Source: an uncultured Eubacteriales bacterium
GTDB taxonomy: Bacteria > Bacillota > Clostridia > Christensenellales > QALW01
Direction: 5' to 3'
Length of the DNA: 64,000 nt
Assembly: GCA_900547955.1 (NCBI GenBank)
Contig: URIR01000003.1
Span: 1-64,000 of the forward strand
The translations under genes and the position numbers were made by a program. Below are positions 9,258-19,610 of the stretch, one piece after another (positions within the stretch are counted from its first letter, which is position 1; each line of letters begins with the position of its first letter). Below the pieces are notes generated by a model. That model searched no databases. It worked only from the letters and a program-made list of their open reading frames with translations, and was not told the DNA's origin.

Positions 9258-10061
9258 TTAATCCCTAGCGGAGACGTCTGAAATCCGGCCGTTTACAATG
9301 TCGCCTACGCCGTTGAGTACATATTTGGGACGATAGGCAAAGGTACGGGGAGTATCAGGGCTGCTCACGCCTGAGAGCACCAGCACGGTATCAATTTCCG
9401 ACTCTATGCCTGAAATTATATCGGTATCCATGCGGTCGCCCACTATGGCGGCGTCGGCAGAGGAGCAGCCTAAGAGCGCTATACCGGTGCGCATCATTAA
9501 GGGGTTGGGCTTACCTATATAATAGGCGCTTTTGCCTGTGGCAAGCTCTATGGGGGACATTAGCGCACGGCAGGCTGGAATTATGCCGTTTTCTCCAGGC
9601 GCGGTCATATCTGAATTAGTGCCTATCAGCCGGGCGCCGTTCAGCACCAGCTTTACGGCCTTTAATATACTTTCGTAGTTATAATTCCTGGTTTCGCCTA
9701 CAACCACATAATCTGGATTTACATCGTCTATAGTGAGGTCGGCGTCGTATATTGCGTTATAGAGGCCCGGTTCGCCTATTACGAACACCCGGCAGCGCGG
9801 GGATTGATTTTTCAGGAAGGTAGCCGTAGCCAGAGCGCTGGTATAGAAATGCGATTCATCCACGTCTAATTCCATACGCCGCAGCTTTTGGCATAATTCC
9901 CGCGGAGAGCGTTCGGAGCTGTTGGTAAGGAAAAGATACTGTTTATTTTCCTTTTGCAGCCAGCTTACGAATTCCTTTACGCCGGGCAGCAGACGGTTGC
10001 CGTGATAGATAACTCCGTCCATATCGCAGATAAAGCCCTTTTTTGCTCTTAATTTATCCAT
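9258..10061 (-). CDS. HAD-superfamily hydrolase, NagD-like (subfamily IIA)
   Basis: The 267-residue product has the HAD motifs in order: DMDGVIY (nucleophile Asp13 and acid/base Asp15), LTNSS near residue 46, a GKPNP lysine motif near 190, and VGDRMDTD near 218. The C2-type cap inserted between motifs II and III and the length fit the NagD/PhoPase (IIA) group, which hydrolyse small phosphorylated metabolites such as 4-nitrophenyl phosphate analogues, nucleotides or phosphoglycolate. The true substrate cannot be told. It is downstream of a small membrane protein and gyrA on the same strand, with a 49-bp gap to the former. Confidence 0.85.
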   Translation of the reverse strand: MDKLRAKKGFICDMDGVIYHGNRLLPGVKEFVSWLQKENKQYLFLTNSSERSPRELCQKLRRMELDVDESHFYTSALATATFLKNQSPRCRVFVIGEPGLYNAIYDADLTIDDVNPDYVVVGETRNYNYESILKAVKLVLNGARLIGTNSDMTAPGENGIIPACRALMSPIELATGKSAYYIGKPNPLMMRTGIALLGCSSADAAIVGDRMDTDIISGIESEIDTVLVLSGVSSPDTPRTFAYRPKYVLNGVGDIVNGRISDVSARD

Positions 10062-10110
10062 ATTGAGAAAAATCCTTTCGGTTATATTTTATTTTACGGC
10101 ATTAATATTA

Positions 10111-10446
10111 TTAATAGCCGGTTATTATACCTAGACCGGAGTTGTTTGATATTACCGCGCTGATAAGATATATAAGAATAACTATGACGCCCAGCTCATA
10201 GCCGGCAAAGGCGCTCCAGGCATAAGGATTTGGGCTGAGACCGTTTTTTGCGCGCTTTACGCTGTAGCAGATAAGTACAATTGCGGCAATAATGCCGCAG
10301 AGCGCGGAATCTCCTATCAGGACTGCGTTTATATTTTGGGGAAACAGCATCATAAGGAATATCATGAATATGGGGAAGAAGATGGAGGCTATTCCCAGAT
10401 TAAAGGAAGCGAAGCCTATTCCAATAAGAGAGAGGGTTTTTTTCAT
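10111..10446 (-). CDS. Small membrane protein of unknown function
   Basis: The 111-residue product has three predicted membrane segments (about 8-36, 46-63 and 78-100) separated by a short basic loop VKRAKNG. It resembles small DUF4190-like membrane proteins in size and layout, but I do not recognise the family. A ribosome binding site (AAGGAGAAATT on the minus strand) precedes the start. It lies between gyrA and the HAD hydrolase, all on the minus strand. Confidence 0.6.
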   Translation of the reverse strand: MKKTLSLIGIGFASFNLGIASIFFPIFMIFLMMLFPQNINAVLIGDSALCGIIAAIVLICYSVKRAKNGLSPNPYAWSAFAGYELGVIVILIYLISAVISNNSGLGIITGY

Positions 10447-10477
10447 AGAATTTCTCCTTAAGCGTTGTTTTTGGTAA

Positions 10478-10634
10478 TTGGGGCAGGGCCGCCCCGCCCT
10501 ATTAAGGACCGCCCCCGCCGGGTTATTTTTTTCTAAGCTGATTCAGGGTACGAGCCTGGGGGGAGCTTTTCAGCTTTTTTGCGGACGGGGGCGGGGATTA
10601 ATGTACCCCCGCCCGCGGCCCGCGCTGCCCAACC
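10478..10634. repeat. GC-rich hairpin region downstream of gyrA
   Basis: The gap holds runs of G and C able to fold, for example GGGGCGGGG with CCCCCGCCC at about 10588-10614 (loop ATTAATGTA). The left part (CCGCCCCGCCCT) resembles motifs at 13313, 18270 and 47430. It may be a decayed relative of the cloverleaf elements, since both flanks are GC palindromes, but a clean three-arm fold is not seen. Confidence 0.4.
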
Positions 10635-13136
10635 TTAAATTTCTTCCGGGGCTTCGGGCGAGTCTGTTTGCGCGTTATCCGTTTCGTTTGCGTCCTCGTC
10701 GCTTTCGGCGGGGACGGGCGCGGCGCAGACCACCTTTACATCTTCAGCTACCCGCATAATTATTACTCCCTGGGTAGCTCTGCCGGCCAGGCGTATATCC
10801 TCTACAGGAGTGCGGATAATTACGCCGTCCGAGGTAATAAGCATAATATCCTCGTCAGGCTCTACCATCCTTAATTCTACCAGCGCGCCCGTTTTATCTG
10901 TCAGCTCGTGGGTGATTATACCCTTGCCGCCGCGGTTTATCACGCGGTATTCGTCGGGGTCCGAACGTTTGCCGTATCCGTTTTCGGTTATGGTCAGCAC
11001 GCTGGCGCCTGGTTTTACCACGGCCATATTTATTACATAGTCCTCTTCGGCCAAATCTATGGCGGTTACGCCCTGGGTGGCGCGGCCCATATTTCGGACG
11101 TTCTTTTCGTTGAACCGGATGGCCTTAGCCAGGCGGGTGCCCAGGATTATATCGTCTGAGCCTGAAGTTAAGGCTACCTGCACAAGTTCGTCTCCTTCGC
11201 GCAGGATAACCGCAATGAGCCCGTTGGCGCGGATATTTTCAAATTCGCTGAGCTTGGTTTTCTTTATAAATCCGCAGCGGGTGGCCATTATAAGGCTGCG
11301 GCCCTCCCGTTCTTCCGGCATTTCGGGCAGGGGGATTACCGCCGTAACCTTTTCACCGGGCGCGAGGCTGAGCAAATTGACTACTGCGGTGCCCTTGGCG
11401 GTACGTCCTGCCTCAGGTATCTGATAGCAGCGCAGCTTATGTACGCGGCCCTGGTTGGTAAAGAACAGCAAATCGGTATGGGTGCTGGCTACCATTACCT
11501 GCTCGACAAAATCCTCCTCGCGGGTAGTAAGAGCGGTTATACCCTTGCCGCCGCGGCGCTGGGAGCGGTAGGTATTGCTGGGCAGACGCTTGATATATCC
11601 GAAGTGGGTCATGGTTATTACCATATCCTCCTCCTGGATTAGCGATTCCAGGTCTATTTCATCGCTCAGGGCGGTTATTTCGGTGCGGCGGTCGTCTCCG
11701 TATTTTTCCATTATGACCGTGGATTCTTCCTTAATTATATCCATAACCTTCTGTTCGTTGGCAAGCACCTTCTGGCAGTAGGCTATAAAGCGGCGCTTTT
11801 CCTCCAATTCCTCGGTCAGGCGGGATAATTCCAGACCAGTCAAGCGGTGCAGACGCATATCCAGTATACTTTTTGCCTGTTCATTTGAAAATTCCAGTTC
11901 GTCTACCAGCCGCGTCCGGGCTATTTCGTAATTCTGGCTGGAACGGATTAAGGCTATAACCTGGTCTATTATGTCCAGCGCTTTTATAAGGCCTTCTAAA
12001 ATGTGCGCGCGGGCCAGGGCTTTATCCAAATCGTACTGGGTGCGGCGGCGGATAACCTCTTTCTGGTGTTCAAGGTAATAATAGAGCATCTGTTTAAGGT
12101 TGAGTATTCTGGGCTCGCCGTCTACCAGCGCCAGCATAATAGCGCCGAAGGTTTCCTGGAGCTGGGTATGCTTATAGAGATAATTGAGCACTACGGTAGG
12201 ATTGACGTCCTTTTTCAGCTCCATAACTATGCGCATGCCGTCCTTATTGGATTCATCCCTCAGGGCGCTGAGTCCGTCAAAGCGCTTTTCCTTATACAGC
12301 TCGGCAATCTTTTCAACTACCCGAGCCTTATTGACCTGATAGGGCAGCTCGCGTATTATTATGCGCGCGCGGTCGGCGGAGATTTGCTCTATTTCATGCT
12401 TGGCTCGAACCACTATGCGGCCTCGGCCGGTCAGATAGGTTTCCCGTATGCCGGCTAGTCCCAATATGCTTCCGCCGGTGGGAAAATCAGGGCCGGTTAT
12501 ATGCTCCATCAGCTCTTCTACGGTTATATCCGGGTTATCTATAAGCGCTATAAGGCCTTTAATGGTTTCGCGCAGGTTATGCGGGGGAATATTTGTAGCC
12601 ATGCCTACGGCTATGCCGTCAGAGCCGTTCACTAAAAGATTGGGGAAGCGGGAGGGCAGCACCTTGGGCTGAAGCTCTGTTTCGTCGAAGTTGGGATAAA
12701 AATCCACAGTTTCCTTATCGATATCCGCCAGCATTTCGGCTGAAATCTTAGAAAGCTTAGCTTCGGTGTAGCGGGAGGCTGCCGGCGGGTCGCCGTCTAC
12801 CGTGCCGAAATTGCCCTGGCCCTGAACAAGCATATAGCGTATGGAAAAATCCTGGGCCAGACGAGCCAGCGCGTCGTATATGGAGCTGTCGCCGTGGGGA
12901 TGATATTTACCCATAACGTCGCCGACGATACGCGCGCTTTTGCGGGTGGGCTTATCGTTATACAGGCCCATTTCGTGCATGGAATAGAGTATTCGCCTGT
13001 GTACAGGCTTAAGACCGTCCCTTACGTCGGGCAGGGCGCGGCTTATATTGACTGCCATGGCGTAGGATATAAAGGATTTTTTTATCTCGTCCTCAATATC
13101 TACGTTAATTGTACGATTATGCAGATTATTCTCCAA
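10635..13136 (-). CDS. gyrA: DNA gyrase subunit A
   Basis: GyrA (833 residues) is the DNA cleaving and rejoining subunit of gyrase, which introduces negative supercoils as an A2B2 complex. The winged-helix and tower core is seen from about residue 10 to 490 and the C-terminal beta-pinwheel from about 500, with QRRGGKG as a GyrA box near 545. The catalytic tyrosine is Tyr123 in [12 protein letters not shown]. The quinolone-determining region reads [17 protein letters not shown], so Ser84 and Asp88 (E. coli 83 and 87) are wild type. The C-terminus is an acidic tail. It follows gyrB after a 270-bp GC-rich spacer. Confidence 0.98.
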   Translation of the reverse strand: MENNLHNRTINVDIEDEIKKSFISYAMAVNISRALPDVRDGLKPVHRRILYSMHEMGLYNDKPTRKSARIVGDVMGKYHPHGDSSIYDALARLAQDFSIRYMLVQGQGNFGTVDGDPPAASRYTEAKLSKISAEMLADIDKETVDFYPNFDETELQPKVLPSRFPNLLVNGSDGIAVGMATNIPPHNLRETIKGLIALIDNPDITVEELMEHITGPDFPTGGSILGLAGIRETYLTGRGRIVVRAKHEIEQISADRARIIIRELPYQVNKARVVEKIAELYKEKRFDGLSALRDESNKDGMRIVMELKKDVNPTVVLNYLYKHTQLQETFGAIMLALVDGEPRILNLKQMLYYYLEHQKEVIRRRTQYDLDKALARAHILEGLIKALDIIDQVIALIRSSQNYEIARTRLVDELEFSNEQAKSILDMRLHRLTGLELSRLTEELEEKRRFIAYCQKVLANEQKVMDIIKEESTVIMEKYGDDRRTEITALSDEIDLESLIQEEDMVITMTHFGYIKRLPSNTYRSQRRGGKGITALTTREEDFVEQVMVASTHTDLLFFTNQGRVHKLRCYQIPEAGRTAKGTAVVNLLSLAPGEKVTAVIPLPEMPEEREGRSLIMATRCGFIKKTKLSEFENIRANGLIAVILREGDELVQVALTSGSDDIILGTRLAKAIRFNEKNVRNMGRATQGVTAIDLAEEDYVINMAVVKPGASVLTITENGYGKRSDPDEYRVINRGGKGIITHELTDKTGALVELRMVEPDEDIMLITSDGVIIRTPVEDIRLAGRATQGVIIMRVAEDVKVVCAAPVPAESDEDANETDNAQTDSPEAPEEI

Positions 13137-13199
13137 TTTAATATCCTCCCGGTGTTTTGCTTTAAGTTCGTATATCGCAGAAGCAAAAAAGCCTCTTTA

Positions 13200-13345
13200 A
13201 CTATTTGAAGCCGCGGTCGCGCGCAGGGGCGCGGGCGGGTGTGATATGTATGGGCGGCGCGCGGGCGGTTTAGTCCGCGCGGGCCCAGTCCCCGCCCGCA
13301 GGGCGGGGACTCTTTAGAGGGCGGGGCGCCCCCTTTTTTCTTTTA
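13200..13345. repeat. GC-rich hairpins between gyrB and gyrA
   Basis: A perfect hairpin AGTCCCCGCCC-GCA-GGGCGGGGACT lies at 13288-13312. To its left an imperfect inverted repeat GCGCGGGCGG / CCGCGCGGGC surrounds TTTAGT. To its right GGGCGGGGCGCCCCC is shared in part with 18284 and 47430. On the minus strand these lie in the gyrB-gyrA intercistronic region and could set their relative expression; that is inference. Confidence 0.45.
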
Positions 13346-13406
13346 ATGCTGGCGCCTATGCCATAGTGAAATTTATTTTCCGGCACGCGGAGCGCTGCAT
13401 ATACGG

Positions 13407-15314
13407 TCAGATATCAAGGTCGGCTACAAGCAGAGCGTTCTGCTCTATAAATTCGCGCCGCGGCTCTACCTGGTCTCCCATCAGTATGGTAAATATCTGG
13501 TCGGCCGCCATAGCGTCGTCTAATGTCACCTTAAGCAGCGTTCTGGTTGCGGGATTCATGGTGGTTTCCCAAAGCTGCTCTGCGTTCATTTCGCCCAATC
13601 CCTTATAGCGCTGCACCTCGTAATTCTGTCTGTCTATGGATTCAAGATATTGGTTCAGCTCTGTGTCATTGTAAAAATAGCTTATTTGCTTTGTGCGGGT
13701 CAGCGTCACTTTGAAGAGCGGCGGCTGGGCAATGTATACATAACCCTCCTCTATAAGCTTGGGCATATGCCGGAAAAAGAAGGTTAAAAGCAGGGTGCGT
13801 ATATGGCTTCCGTCCACATCGGCGTCCGTCATGCATATTATCTTATGATAGCGCAGCTTTTCAGCATTGAACTCTACGTCTATGCCGGCGCCGAATGCGG
13901 TTATCATGGCCCGTATTTCGGCATTTTGAAGCATCTTGTCCAGCCGGGTGCGCTCTACGTTTAATATTTTGCCGCGCAGGGGAAGTATGGCCTGGAATTT
14001 GCTGTCGCGGCCCTGCTTTGCGCTTCCGCCCGCGCTGTCCCCCTCTACTATGAATATTTCGCAGTTTTCTGGATGGTTGTCCGAGCAGTCTGCCAGCTTG
14101 CCGGGCAGCGCGTTGGATTCCAGCACGTTTTTGCGCCGGGTAAGCTCTCTCGCCTTGCGCGCGGCCTCCCGCGCTCTGTTGGCCGTCAGGCATTTGTCTA
14201 TTATGGCCCGCGCTTCATCCGGATGCTCTTCCAAAAATGCGTCCAGCGTGCTGCCCACCACGTTATCTACCAGCGAACGGAATTCCGAATTGCCCAGCTT
14301 GGTTTTAGTCTGTCCTTCAAACTGCGGCTCCTCCAATTTAACGCTTATAACCGCTACCAGCCCTTCGCGCACATCCTCGCCCGACAGGGAAGCCTCGTTG
14401 CTTTTTAGCATATGGTGCCGCTTAGCGTAGTCGTTGACCACTCTAGTCAAGGCCGTCTTAAAGCCCTGAAGATGAGTGCCTCCCTCGTGAGTAGCTATAT
14501 TGTTTGCGTAGGTATATATTAATTCATTATAGTTGTCGTTGTACTGCATGGCCACTTCCACTATGGAGGCGCCCTTGTCTCCTTCCATATAAAGCGGCTC
14601 GGGAGTCAGTGCATTCTTGTTCTTATTTAAATATTTAACAAATTCTATTATGCCGCCCTCATAATGAAATTCATCCTGGCGCCCTTCGCCGCGTTCATCC
14701 TTAATGCGTATGCGTATGCCTTTATTCAAAAAGGCCAGCTCGCGCAGCCGGCTGCGTATTGTCTCGTAATTGAATTCTACTGTTTCAAATATCTCGCTGT
14801 CCGGCCGGAAACGCTCATAGGTGCCCGTGCTTTGACATTCACCTATCACGGTAAGCTCATTAATGGGGTCTCCCCGGCGGTAATCCTGGGAGTATATTTT
14901 GCCGTTCCGGCTTATCTCCACATGCAGCTCCTCGCTCAGGGCGTTGACTACGCTCATGCCTACGCCGTGCAGGCCGCCTGAAACCTTATAACCGCCGCCG
15001 CCGAATTTACCGCCCGCGTGCAGGATGGTCATGGCTACCTCTACGGCGGGCTTATGGTATTTTTCGTGCATATCTACCGGTATGCCGCGGCCGTTGTCCC
15101 GCACGCTTACCGTTCCGTCTGCGTGCAGAATAACCTCTATGGTATCGCAGTAGCCTGCCAGCGCTTCGTCTATGCTGTTGTCCACCAGCTCGGTGACGAG
15201 GTGATGCAGGCCTCTTTCGTCAGTAGAGCCTATATACATTCCCGGCCTGCGGCGTACTGCCTCCAGCCCTTCCAGCACCTGAATTTGAGAAGCATCGTAA
15301 TTGTTTTGCTGCAT
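13407..15314 (-). CDS. gyrB: DNA gyrase subunit B
   Basis: GyrB (635 residues) supplies the ATPase of gyrase. The GHKL ATPase domain (1-220) includes [23 protein letters not shown] and [15 protein letters not shown]. The transducer follows (about 220-400), then the TOPRIM domain with [14 protein letters not shown] and the metal-binding DADVDGSHI, and the C-terminal GyrA-binding end with [10 protein letters not shown]. The length is normal for Gram-positive GyrB. It starts [27 protein letters not shown], 37 bp after remB, and is probably cotranscribed with it. Confidence 0.98.
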   Translation of the reverse strand: MQQNNYDASQIQVLEGLEAVRRRPGMYIGSTDERGLHHLVTELVDNSIDEALAGYCDTIEVILHADGTVSVRDNGRGIPVDMHEKYHKPAVEVAMTILHAGGKFGGGGYKVSGGLHGVGMSVVNALSEELHVEISRNGKIYSQDYRRGDPINELTVIGECQSTGTYERFRPDSEIFETVEFNYETIRSRLRELAFLNKGIRIRIKDERGEGRQDEFHYEGGIIEFVKYLNKNKNALTPEPLYMEGDKGASIVEVAMQYNDNYNELIYTYANNIATHEGGTHLQGFKTALTRVVNDYAKRHHMLKSNEASLSGEDVREGLVAVISVKLEEPQFEGQTKTKLGNSEFRSLVDNVVGSTLDAFLEEHPDEARAIIDKCLTANRAREAARKARELTRRKNVLESNALPGKLADCSDNHPENCEIFIVEGDSAGGSAKQGRDSKFQAILPLRGKILNVERTRLDKMLQNAEIRAMITAFGAGIDVEFNAEKLRYHKIICMTDADVDGSHIRTLLLTFFFRHMPKLIEEGYVYIAQPPLFKVTLTRTKQISYFYNDTELNQYLESIDRQNYEVQRYKGLGEMNAEQLWETTMNPATRTLLKVTLDDAMAADQIFTILMGDQVEPRREFIEQNALLVADLDI

Positions 15315-15351
15315 TATAATTAATCCCTTCCTTAATATTGCTTCCTGAGCA

Positions 15352-15597
15352 TTACATTCCCGCCCGCTGAATAATGGTCTGCGCGGTTATGGGGGAAAGA
15401 TAAAAGACGTATCCCCGCTTATCGGCCGTCAGTATTCCGCATTTATAAGGAGGCGGGCCTATTTCTATCAGAAAGCCCTCCTCCCTGGAAATCTTTATAA
15501 AGTCTTGGGTATCTTCAGTCAGCTCACCGTTCAGCTCAAGCACGGCTACGATTTTTTTTTGAAGCACGCTGACGTCTCCGCCCAGATGGACAAGCAT
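15352..15597 (-). CDS. remB: RemB-like regulator (DUF370)
   Basis: The 81-residue product matches the size and pattern of B. subtilis RemB/YaaB ([22 protein letters not shown], then a C-terminal [15 protein letters not shown] strand and helix). RemA/RemB proteins of the DUF370 family affect biofilm matrix gene expression by binding DNA. In B. subtilis the gene lies between recF and gyrB; here it keeps its place before gyrB, but recF, dnaN and dnaA are not upstream. The family call rests on sequence pattern and position. Confidence 0.85.
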   Translation of the reverse strand: MLVHLGGDVSVLQKKIVAVLELNGELTEDTQDFIKISREEGFLIEIGPPPYKCGILTADKRGYVFYLSPITAQTIIQRAGM

Positions 15598-15700
15598 ACG
15601 CTATTCCTTTCCCGGCTTAAACGCCGGATTATTAAAGCAAATTGAAAAAAGCAGTTGAAAGGCTGAACCGTTAAAAAACAGCAACCTTATTATATTTTTT

Positions 15701-15709
15701 ATTATAGCA
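15701..15709 (-). promoter_or_regulatory. Extended -10 promoter for remB-gyrB-gyrA
   Basis: Read on the minus strand, TGCTATAAT is a consensus extended -10 element about 105 bases upstream of the remB start. No good -35 is seen 17 bases further up. Transcription would start near 15694. Confidence 0.55.
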
Positions 15710-15974
15710 TATTTTCATGCTTCTGTCTTGTGATTTTTGAAAAAACCCATGTTAAATATGGCGTAAAAGTCATTTTAAGCACTCAGACCCTTTTTAAGCA
15801 TGAGCGCAAATACTCCACCGTATGCCAAAGAGGAAAAAACGCCTGAGGGGCATATGCGCGGCATTGGGAGGGGCGGAGGAAGGAAGCTTTTGTATTGTAA
15901 AACAAAACGGACGAAGAGACATATCGGTACGAAATAGGCGAACGATATATGCGTATAGTCAAAGAGCGGTAAAG

Positions 15975-16094
15975 AAAGCCGCGTTGCCGCGGACGCTCCC
16001 CATATTAATAAAAGGACGGCTGCGCCGTCCTTTTATTAATACAGGGGAGCCGAAGGGGGCGGCCGGGGCACAACGCGCCCCGACTCGCCCCCTT
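15975..16094. repeat. Multi-hairpin GC-rich region between remB and pepF
   Basis: Hairpins seen: CCGCG-TTGC-CGCGG (15979-15992), and a perfect 17-bp stem at 16004-16020/16024-16040 (GGACGGC-TGC-GCCGTCC core) that is itself enclosed by GCTCCCC/GGGGAGC (15995-16001/16044-16050). A further pair AAGGGGGCG / CGCCCCCTTT lies at 16053-16061 and 16085-16094. Nothing coding is convincing in the 540-bp gap 15598-16134. It may be a decayed or variant cloverleaf element. Confidence 0.5.
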
Positions 16095-16134
16095 TTTGCT
16101 GTGCTTCGCCCAAACGCTCGAGGCTTAAAGCGGC

Positions 16135-17835
16135 TTAGGGAATCAGCTGGGCGTTGCGCCTGAGCAGCTCCATATACGAAGGGCCTACAATTTGTCTGAG
16201 CGCGCCTTCCTTAAAGGGCGAATCCAGCCCCATTTCCTCAAGCAGCTGAGGATAGGTGAACTGCGCGCCCTTTTGGACCAGCTTCATATATGTCTCCAGT
16301 CCCGCATTATAATCCTCCCGCATTATATTGAGCAGCATGAACGCCGCAGACTGAGCCAGGCAGTAATCTATATAATAGAAGGGGTGCATGTAGATATGCA
16401 GCTGCCGCTGCCACCAGCCGCCCTTTGCGAAATAGCATATATCGCCGTAATCTATATCGGGACGGTAGGCGCTTTCCAGCTTCAGCCATTCCTCATGCCG
16501 CTCCTGTGGAGTCAGCTCAGGATTGTCGTAAACTATGTGCTGGAATCTGTCCACCATGCAGCCGTAGGGCAGGAAGATTATTGCGTCTGCAAGATGCTGA
16601 TAGATGAATTTATCCTTTTTCTCCCCGAAAAACAGTCCCATATAGGGGTAAGTCATAAATTCCATGCCCATGGAATGAATTTCGGCTATATCGTAGGAGG
16701 GCTCTTCCTGCTCGATATATTTGACCTTTCGAAGGGATATATAGCTGTTAAGGGCATGCCCGCATTCGTGGGTGAGCACCTCTACGTCTCCTGCCGTGCC
16801 GTTGAAATTGGCAAAAACAAAGGGCGCCATAAAGTCGGGGATGCTGGTGCAGTAGCCTCCGCTGGCCTTGCCGTCCCTGCTCAGAACGTCAAACAGCCCG
16901 TTGGAGAGCATAAATTCTATAAATTCAGCCGTGAGGGGAGAAAGCTCGGTATACATTTTCCGGCCCTTCTCGAATATTTCCTCAGGGGTTCCCTGAGGGC
17001 GGGGGTTGCCCTCCTTAAAGCTCAGGGAGCGGTCCCATATCATTGCGTCCTCTATGCCGTTGCGGTCGTGCTGAAGCTTTATAAGATGGGTAGCCAGGGG
17101 CACTATCTCTCTGCGTACCTGCTCGCAAAAGGCTTCGGTTTCCTTCCGGCCGTAGTCGGCCCGTTTAAGGCGGCAGTAGGCCATGTCGGTAAAGCTGTCA
17201 AAACCCAGCTTTTTGGCCATGCGGGTGCGGGTTTTCACCAGCTTGTCAAATATTTCGTCCAGTTTTGCGCCGTTTTCTTCCATGAATTTGCTTTCTGCTT
17301 CCCATGCGCGCCGGCGTATTTCCCTGTCCGGGTTTTGTTTAAAGGGTGTGAGCCGGCTTAAATTGACCGTTTGCCCGTCAAAGGGAATCTGAGCCGAGGC
17401 TATGAGCCTTTGATATTCGCTCTGAAGCCGGTTCTCTTCAGCCATATCTTCGGCAATTTCGGGAGAAAACGCCTTTTGGGCCAGCCGTGCGTTAAGAAAA
17501 TAGGTTTCTCCCAGTTCTCTGCGAGCCAGCTCCTGAAATGGAGAATTCATTACTGCGCGGCTGAGGTCGGTGGAAAGCTGCTCCGCCGAGGGCATGTTCT
17601 GGTCGTAATAGTCGTTTTCCGCGCTGTAGAATTCGTCCTGGGTATTTATAGTGTGACGGATATAGCAGATATTGTACATGGTAGATAATCGGCGCTTAAA
17701 ATGGTCCGCCTGCTTGAGCAGCTCCAGAAATTCCTCGGGGCTTTGCGCGGAACAAAGCTTTTCAGGGATGGAGGAGATTTCGGGCGGTATGGGCGTAAGA
17801 GGCACTCTTTGATATTGATAATCGTCAAATTTCAT
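16135..17835 (-). CDS. M3-family oligoendopeptidase (PepF-like)
   Basis: The product is a zinc metallopeptidase that would cut short peptides in the cytoplasm. The active-site motif HECGHALNSY lies near residue 350, and a downstream Glu in SMGMEFMTYP fits the third zinc ligand; the C-terminal helical part with HIYMHPFYYIDYCLAQ is typical of M3 oligoendopeptidases. I choose the start at 17835 (MKFDDYQYQRV, 566 residues) because GAAAGGATT precedes it; an in-frame ATG at 17853 lies upstream of that site. A MITE remnant (17872-17960) sits just upstream, where the promoter would be. Confidence 0.9.
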   Translation of the reverse strand: MKFDDYQYQRVPLTPIPPEISSIPEKLCSAQSPEEFLELLKQADHFKRRLSTMYNICYIRHTINTQDEFYSAENDYYDQNMPSAEQLSTDLSRAVMNSPFQELARRELGETYFLNARLAQKAFSPEIAEDMAEENRLQSEYQRLIASAQIPFDGQTVNLSRLTPFKQNPDREIRRRAWEAESKFMEENGAKLDEIFDKLVKTRTRMAKKLGFDSFTDMAYCRLKRADYGRKETEAFCEQVRREIVPLATHLIKLQHDRNGIEDAMIWDRSLSFKEGNPRPQGTPEEIFEKGRKMYTELSPLTAEFIEFMLSNGLFDVLSRDGKASGGYCTSIPDFMAPFVFANFNGTAGDVEVLTHECGHALNSYISLRKVKYIEQEEPSYDIAEIHSMGMEFMTYPYMGLFFGEKKDKFIYQHLADAIIFLPYGCMVDRFQHIVYDNPELTPQERHEEWLKLESAYRPDIDYGDICYFAKGGWWQRQLHIYMHPFYYIDYCLAQSAAFMLLNIMREDYNAGLETYMKLVQKGAQFTYPQLLEEMGLDSPFKEGALRQIVGPSYMELLRRNAQLIP

Positions 17836-17871
17836 TGGGTTAATCCTTTCCATGCGCCAAATGGCGCGCCA

Positions 17872-17960
17872 TAGATAATATAATCAAAAGGGCAATGCGT
17901 TTTTAAAAGGATATTGTTTTGTTTGTCCTGGGACGCATTGTATTTTGATTTTATTGATTA
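17872..17960. mobile_element. MITE family 1, internally deleted remnant (89 bp)
   Basis: The left end TAGATAATATAATCAAAAG followed by CAATGCGTTTTT, and the right end CGCATTGTATTTTGATTTTA followed by TTGATTA, match the TIRs of the 280-bp elements at 40547 and 45882 with a few changes. Almost all of the interior is missing. It lies in the divergent gap upstream of pepF. Confidence 0.65.
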
Positions 17961-18041
17961 AATGATATAGTATTATATATTATATGTGTATGCAATAATT
18001 ATATCTGGATAAAAATTAACCAATTATTAACATTTGAGCGG

Positions 18042-18138
18042 GCGGGGGCCGGCGTTTGGCAGGCGCCGCAGGCGCCTGCCTGGGCCGGGCGCTGCCGCGC
18101 CCGGCCTGCGGCCGTACGGCCGCAAACGCCGGCCCCGC
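18042..18138. repeat. Cloverleaf palindromic element 2
   Basis: The outer stem pairs 18042-18058 (GGCCGGCGTTTG core) with 18123-18138. Three perfect inner hairpins follow one another: GCAGGCGCC-GCA-GGCGCCTGC (18059-18079), GGCCGGGCGC-TGCC-GCGCCCGGCC (18083-18106) and TGCGGCCG-TA-CGGCCGCA (18107-18124). The same kinds of arm occur in the opposite order in element 4 at 40128. It lies in the divergent space between pepF and rpsJ. Confidence 0.85.
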
Positions 18139-18212
18139 AGAATAAAGCCGGGAAGAACGCTCAAAGATATAGCCCTGCTAGAAAGCGCAAAGCGGGCGGG
18201 ATTATATAATAA

Positions 18213-18297
18213 GGCGCCCCTGCCGCCGCGCAGCGTGCGGCGGCAGGGGCGCCCGGGCGCGCGTAAAACGCGCGCCCTCCTTTAAAGGGCGGGGCGT
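18213..18297. repeat. Two strong hairpins and a dispersed GC motif
   Basis: A 17-bp perfect stem (18213-18229/18237-18253, GGCGCCCCTGCCGCCGC on the left arm) is followed at once by GGGCGCGCGT-AAA-ACGCGCGCCC (18255-18277). The next bases, GCGCGCCCTCC, a TTTAAA core and GGGCGGGGCG (18270-18296), recur inverted at 47430-47456. Confidence 0.7.
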
Positions 18298-18420
18298 CCC
18301 CGCGATTAACGCATAAGCCTTCTAGAAAAGAAATTTTCAACCGTTTCAGCTTAAAAAACCTTTGTATTCTCCTTAAAACCCGTTTGTAATAAAAAATTTA
18401 AGAAAAATTAAAAAAACCGC

Positions 18421-18449
18421 TTGCCAAGCGCGGATTTTTATTGTAATAT
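18421..18449 (+). promoter_or_regulatory. Promoter of the ribosomal S10-spc-alpha cluster
   Basis: TTGCCA (18421-18426), a 17-base spacer and TAATAT (18444-18449) resemble a sigma-A promoter. The transcript would carry a leader of about 175 bases before rpsJ with several small inverted repeats (for example GCCGCTTT with AAAGCGGC at 18563-18590). Such a leader could hold an L4-type or other autoregulatory site, but no known motif is recognised. Confidence 0.6.
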
Positions 18450-18633
18450 AAAAAAGCCGCAAAACGCGCCGAATGCGGCAAAACGGTATGAAGCGGGAGG
18501 TTGCCGGAATAATCCGGGTAATTTCCGCGGACAATTGTCCGATAATCGGACGACAGGCCAAATGGCCGCTTTAAAAATTTAAAAGCGGCACACACGGAAA
18601 CGTGTATTTGAGCTTACAAGGAGGTTTATTTTA

Positions 18634-18942
18634 ATGGCAAGTCAGAAGATCAGAATCAATCTTAAGTCGTATGACCACAATCTGGTGGACCAGACAGCGG
18701 CCAGGATAGTGGAGACCGCCAACAGGACAGGCGCAACTGTTTCAGGTCCCATACCGCTGCCTACAGAAAAAGAAGTAGTTACTATCCTGCGCTCCCCTCA
18801 TAAATATAAGGACAGCCGGGAGCAGTTTGAAATGCGTACCCATAAGCGTCTCATCGACATCTATAACGCCGGCAGCAAGACGGTCGAAGCGCTTACAAAG
18901 CTTGATCCTCCCGCAGGCGTGGATATCAAGATAAAGCTCTAA
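18634..18942 (+). CDS. rpsJ: 30S ribosomal protein S10
   Basis: S10 (102 residues) is a small-subunit head protein and, in other bacteria, also the NusE partner of NusB in antitermination. The whole sequence is typical ([28 protein letters not shown]). The start follows AAGGAGG. It is the first gene of the long cluster and is separated from the gene before it by about 0.8 kb that contains a promoter, a cloverleaf element and a MITE remnant. Confidence 0.98.
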   Translation: MASQKIRINLKSYDHNLVDQTAARIVETANRTGATVSGPIPLPTEKEVVTILRSPHKYKDSREQFEMRTHKRLIDIYNAGSKTVEALTKLDPPAGVDIKIKL

Positions 18943-18960
18943 GGGCGGAGGTGACGGAAT

Positions 18961-19593
18961 ATGAAAAAAGCTATATTGGGAAAAAAGCTGGGCATGACCC
19001 AGATATTTAAAGAGGACGGCACGGTAGTTCCCGTTACTGTCATCCAGGCGGGGCCGTGTACGGTAATTCAAAAGAAAACTGTTGAAAACGACGGCTATGA
19101 CGCCTTGAAGGTAGGCTTCGGCGAGATACGCGAAAAGTTAGTCAATAAGCCGGACGCCGGACAGTTCAAAAAAGCAGGCGTGCCCGCTATGCGCTATGTT
19201 AGGGAGCTTCGCCTGGACGACTGCTCGGGCTATGAAATAGGACAGGCCATTACCTGCGACGTTTTTGCTCAGGGCGACCGCGTGGACGTTACCGCCCGCA
19301 GCAAGGGCCACGGCTTCTCGGGCGTTATTCAGCGCTGGAACCAGCATACCGGCCCTATGGCTCACGGCTCGGGCTATCACCGCGGCGTAGGCTCCATGGG
19401 CGCCAATTCTTCTCCCAGCAGGGTGTTTAAGAATAAGCATATGCCTGGACATTGGGGAAACGAGCGGGTGACGATACTCAATCTTGAAGTGGCCCGCGTG
19501 GACGCTGAAAGAGGCGTTATACTGCTTAAGGGCGCCGTGCCCGGAGCAGACGGCGCGTTAGTAACCATTCGCCAGTCGGTCAAGAGCAAATAA
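18961..19593 (+). CDS. rplC: 50S ribosomal protein L3
   Basis: L3 (210 residues) nucleates 23S rRNA folding near the peptidyl-transferase centre. It begins [16 protein letters not shown] and has the conserved extension loop [13 protein letters not shown]...HGSGYHR with [11 protein letters not shown], which reaches toward the catalytic centre. It is 18 bp after rpsJ with GGAGGTGAC as ribosome binding site. Confidence 0.98.
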   Translation: MKKAILGKKLGMTQIFKEDGTVVPVTVIQAGPCTVIQKKTVENDGYDALKVGFGEIREKLVNKPDAGQFKKAGVPAMRYVRELRLDDCSGYEIGQAITCDVFAQGDRVDVTARSKGHGFSGVIQRWNQHTGPMAHGSGYHRGVGSMGANSSPSRVFKNKHMPGHWGNERVTILNLEVARVDAERGVILLKGAVPGADGALVTIRQSVKSK

Positions 19594-19610
19594 GCAAGGA
19601 GGTTATTTAA

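Noticed and set aside
15822..16163. Possible 113-residue protein between remB and pepF
   Set aside because: It runs across hairpins and into the pepF end, is very basic, and has no ribosome binding site.
16192..17361. 389-codon open frame opposite pepF
   Set aside because: It is fully antisense to a clear M3 peptidase, has no family features, and follows from the codon bias of the sense gene.
18042..18138. tRNA or tRNA-like gene because of the cloverleaf shape
   Set aside because: The stems are far too GC-rich and perfect, there is no T-loop consensus, no anticodon loop of seven bases and no CCA end.
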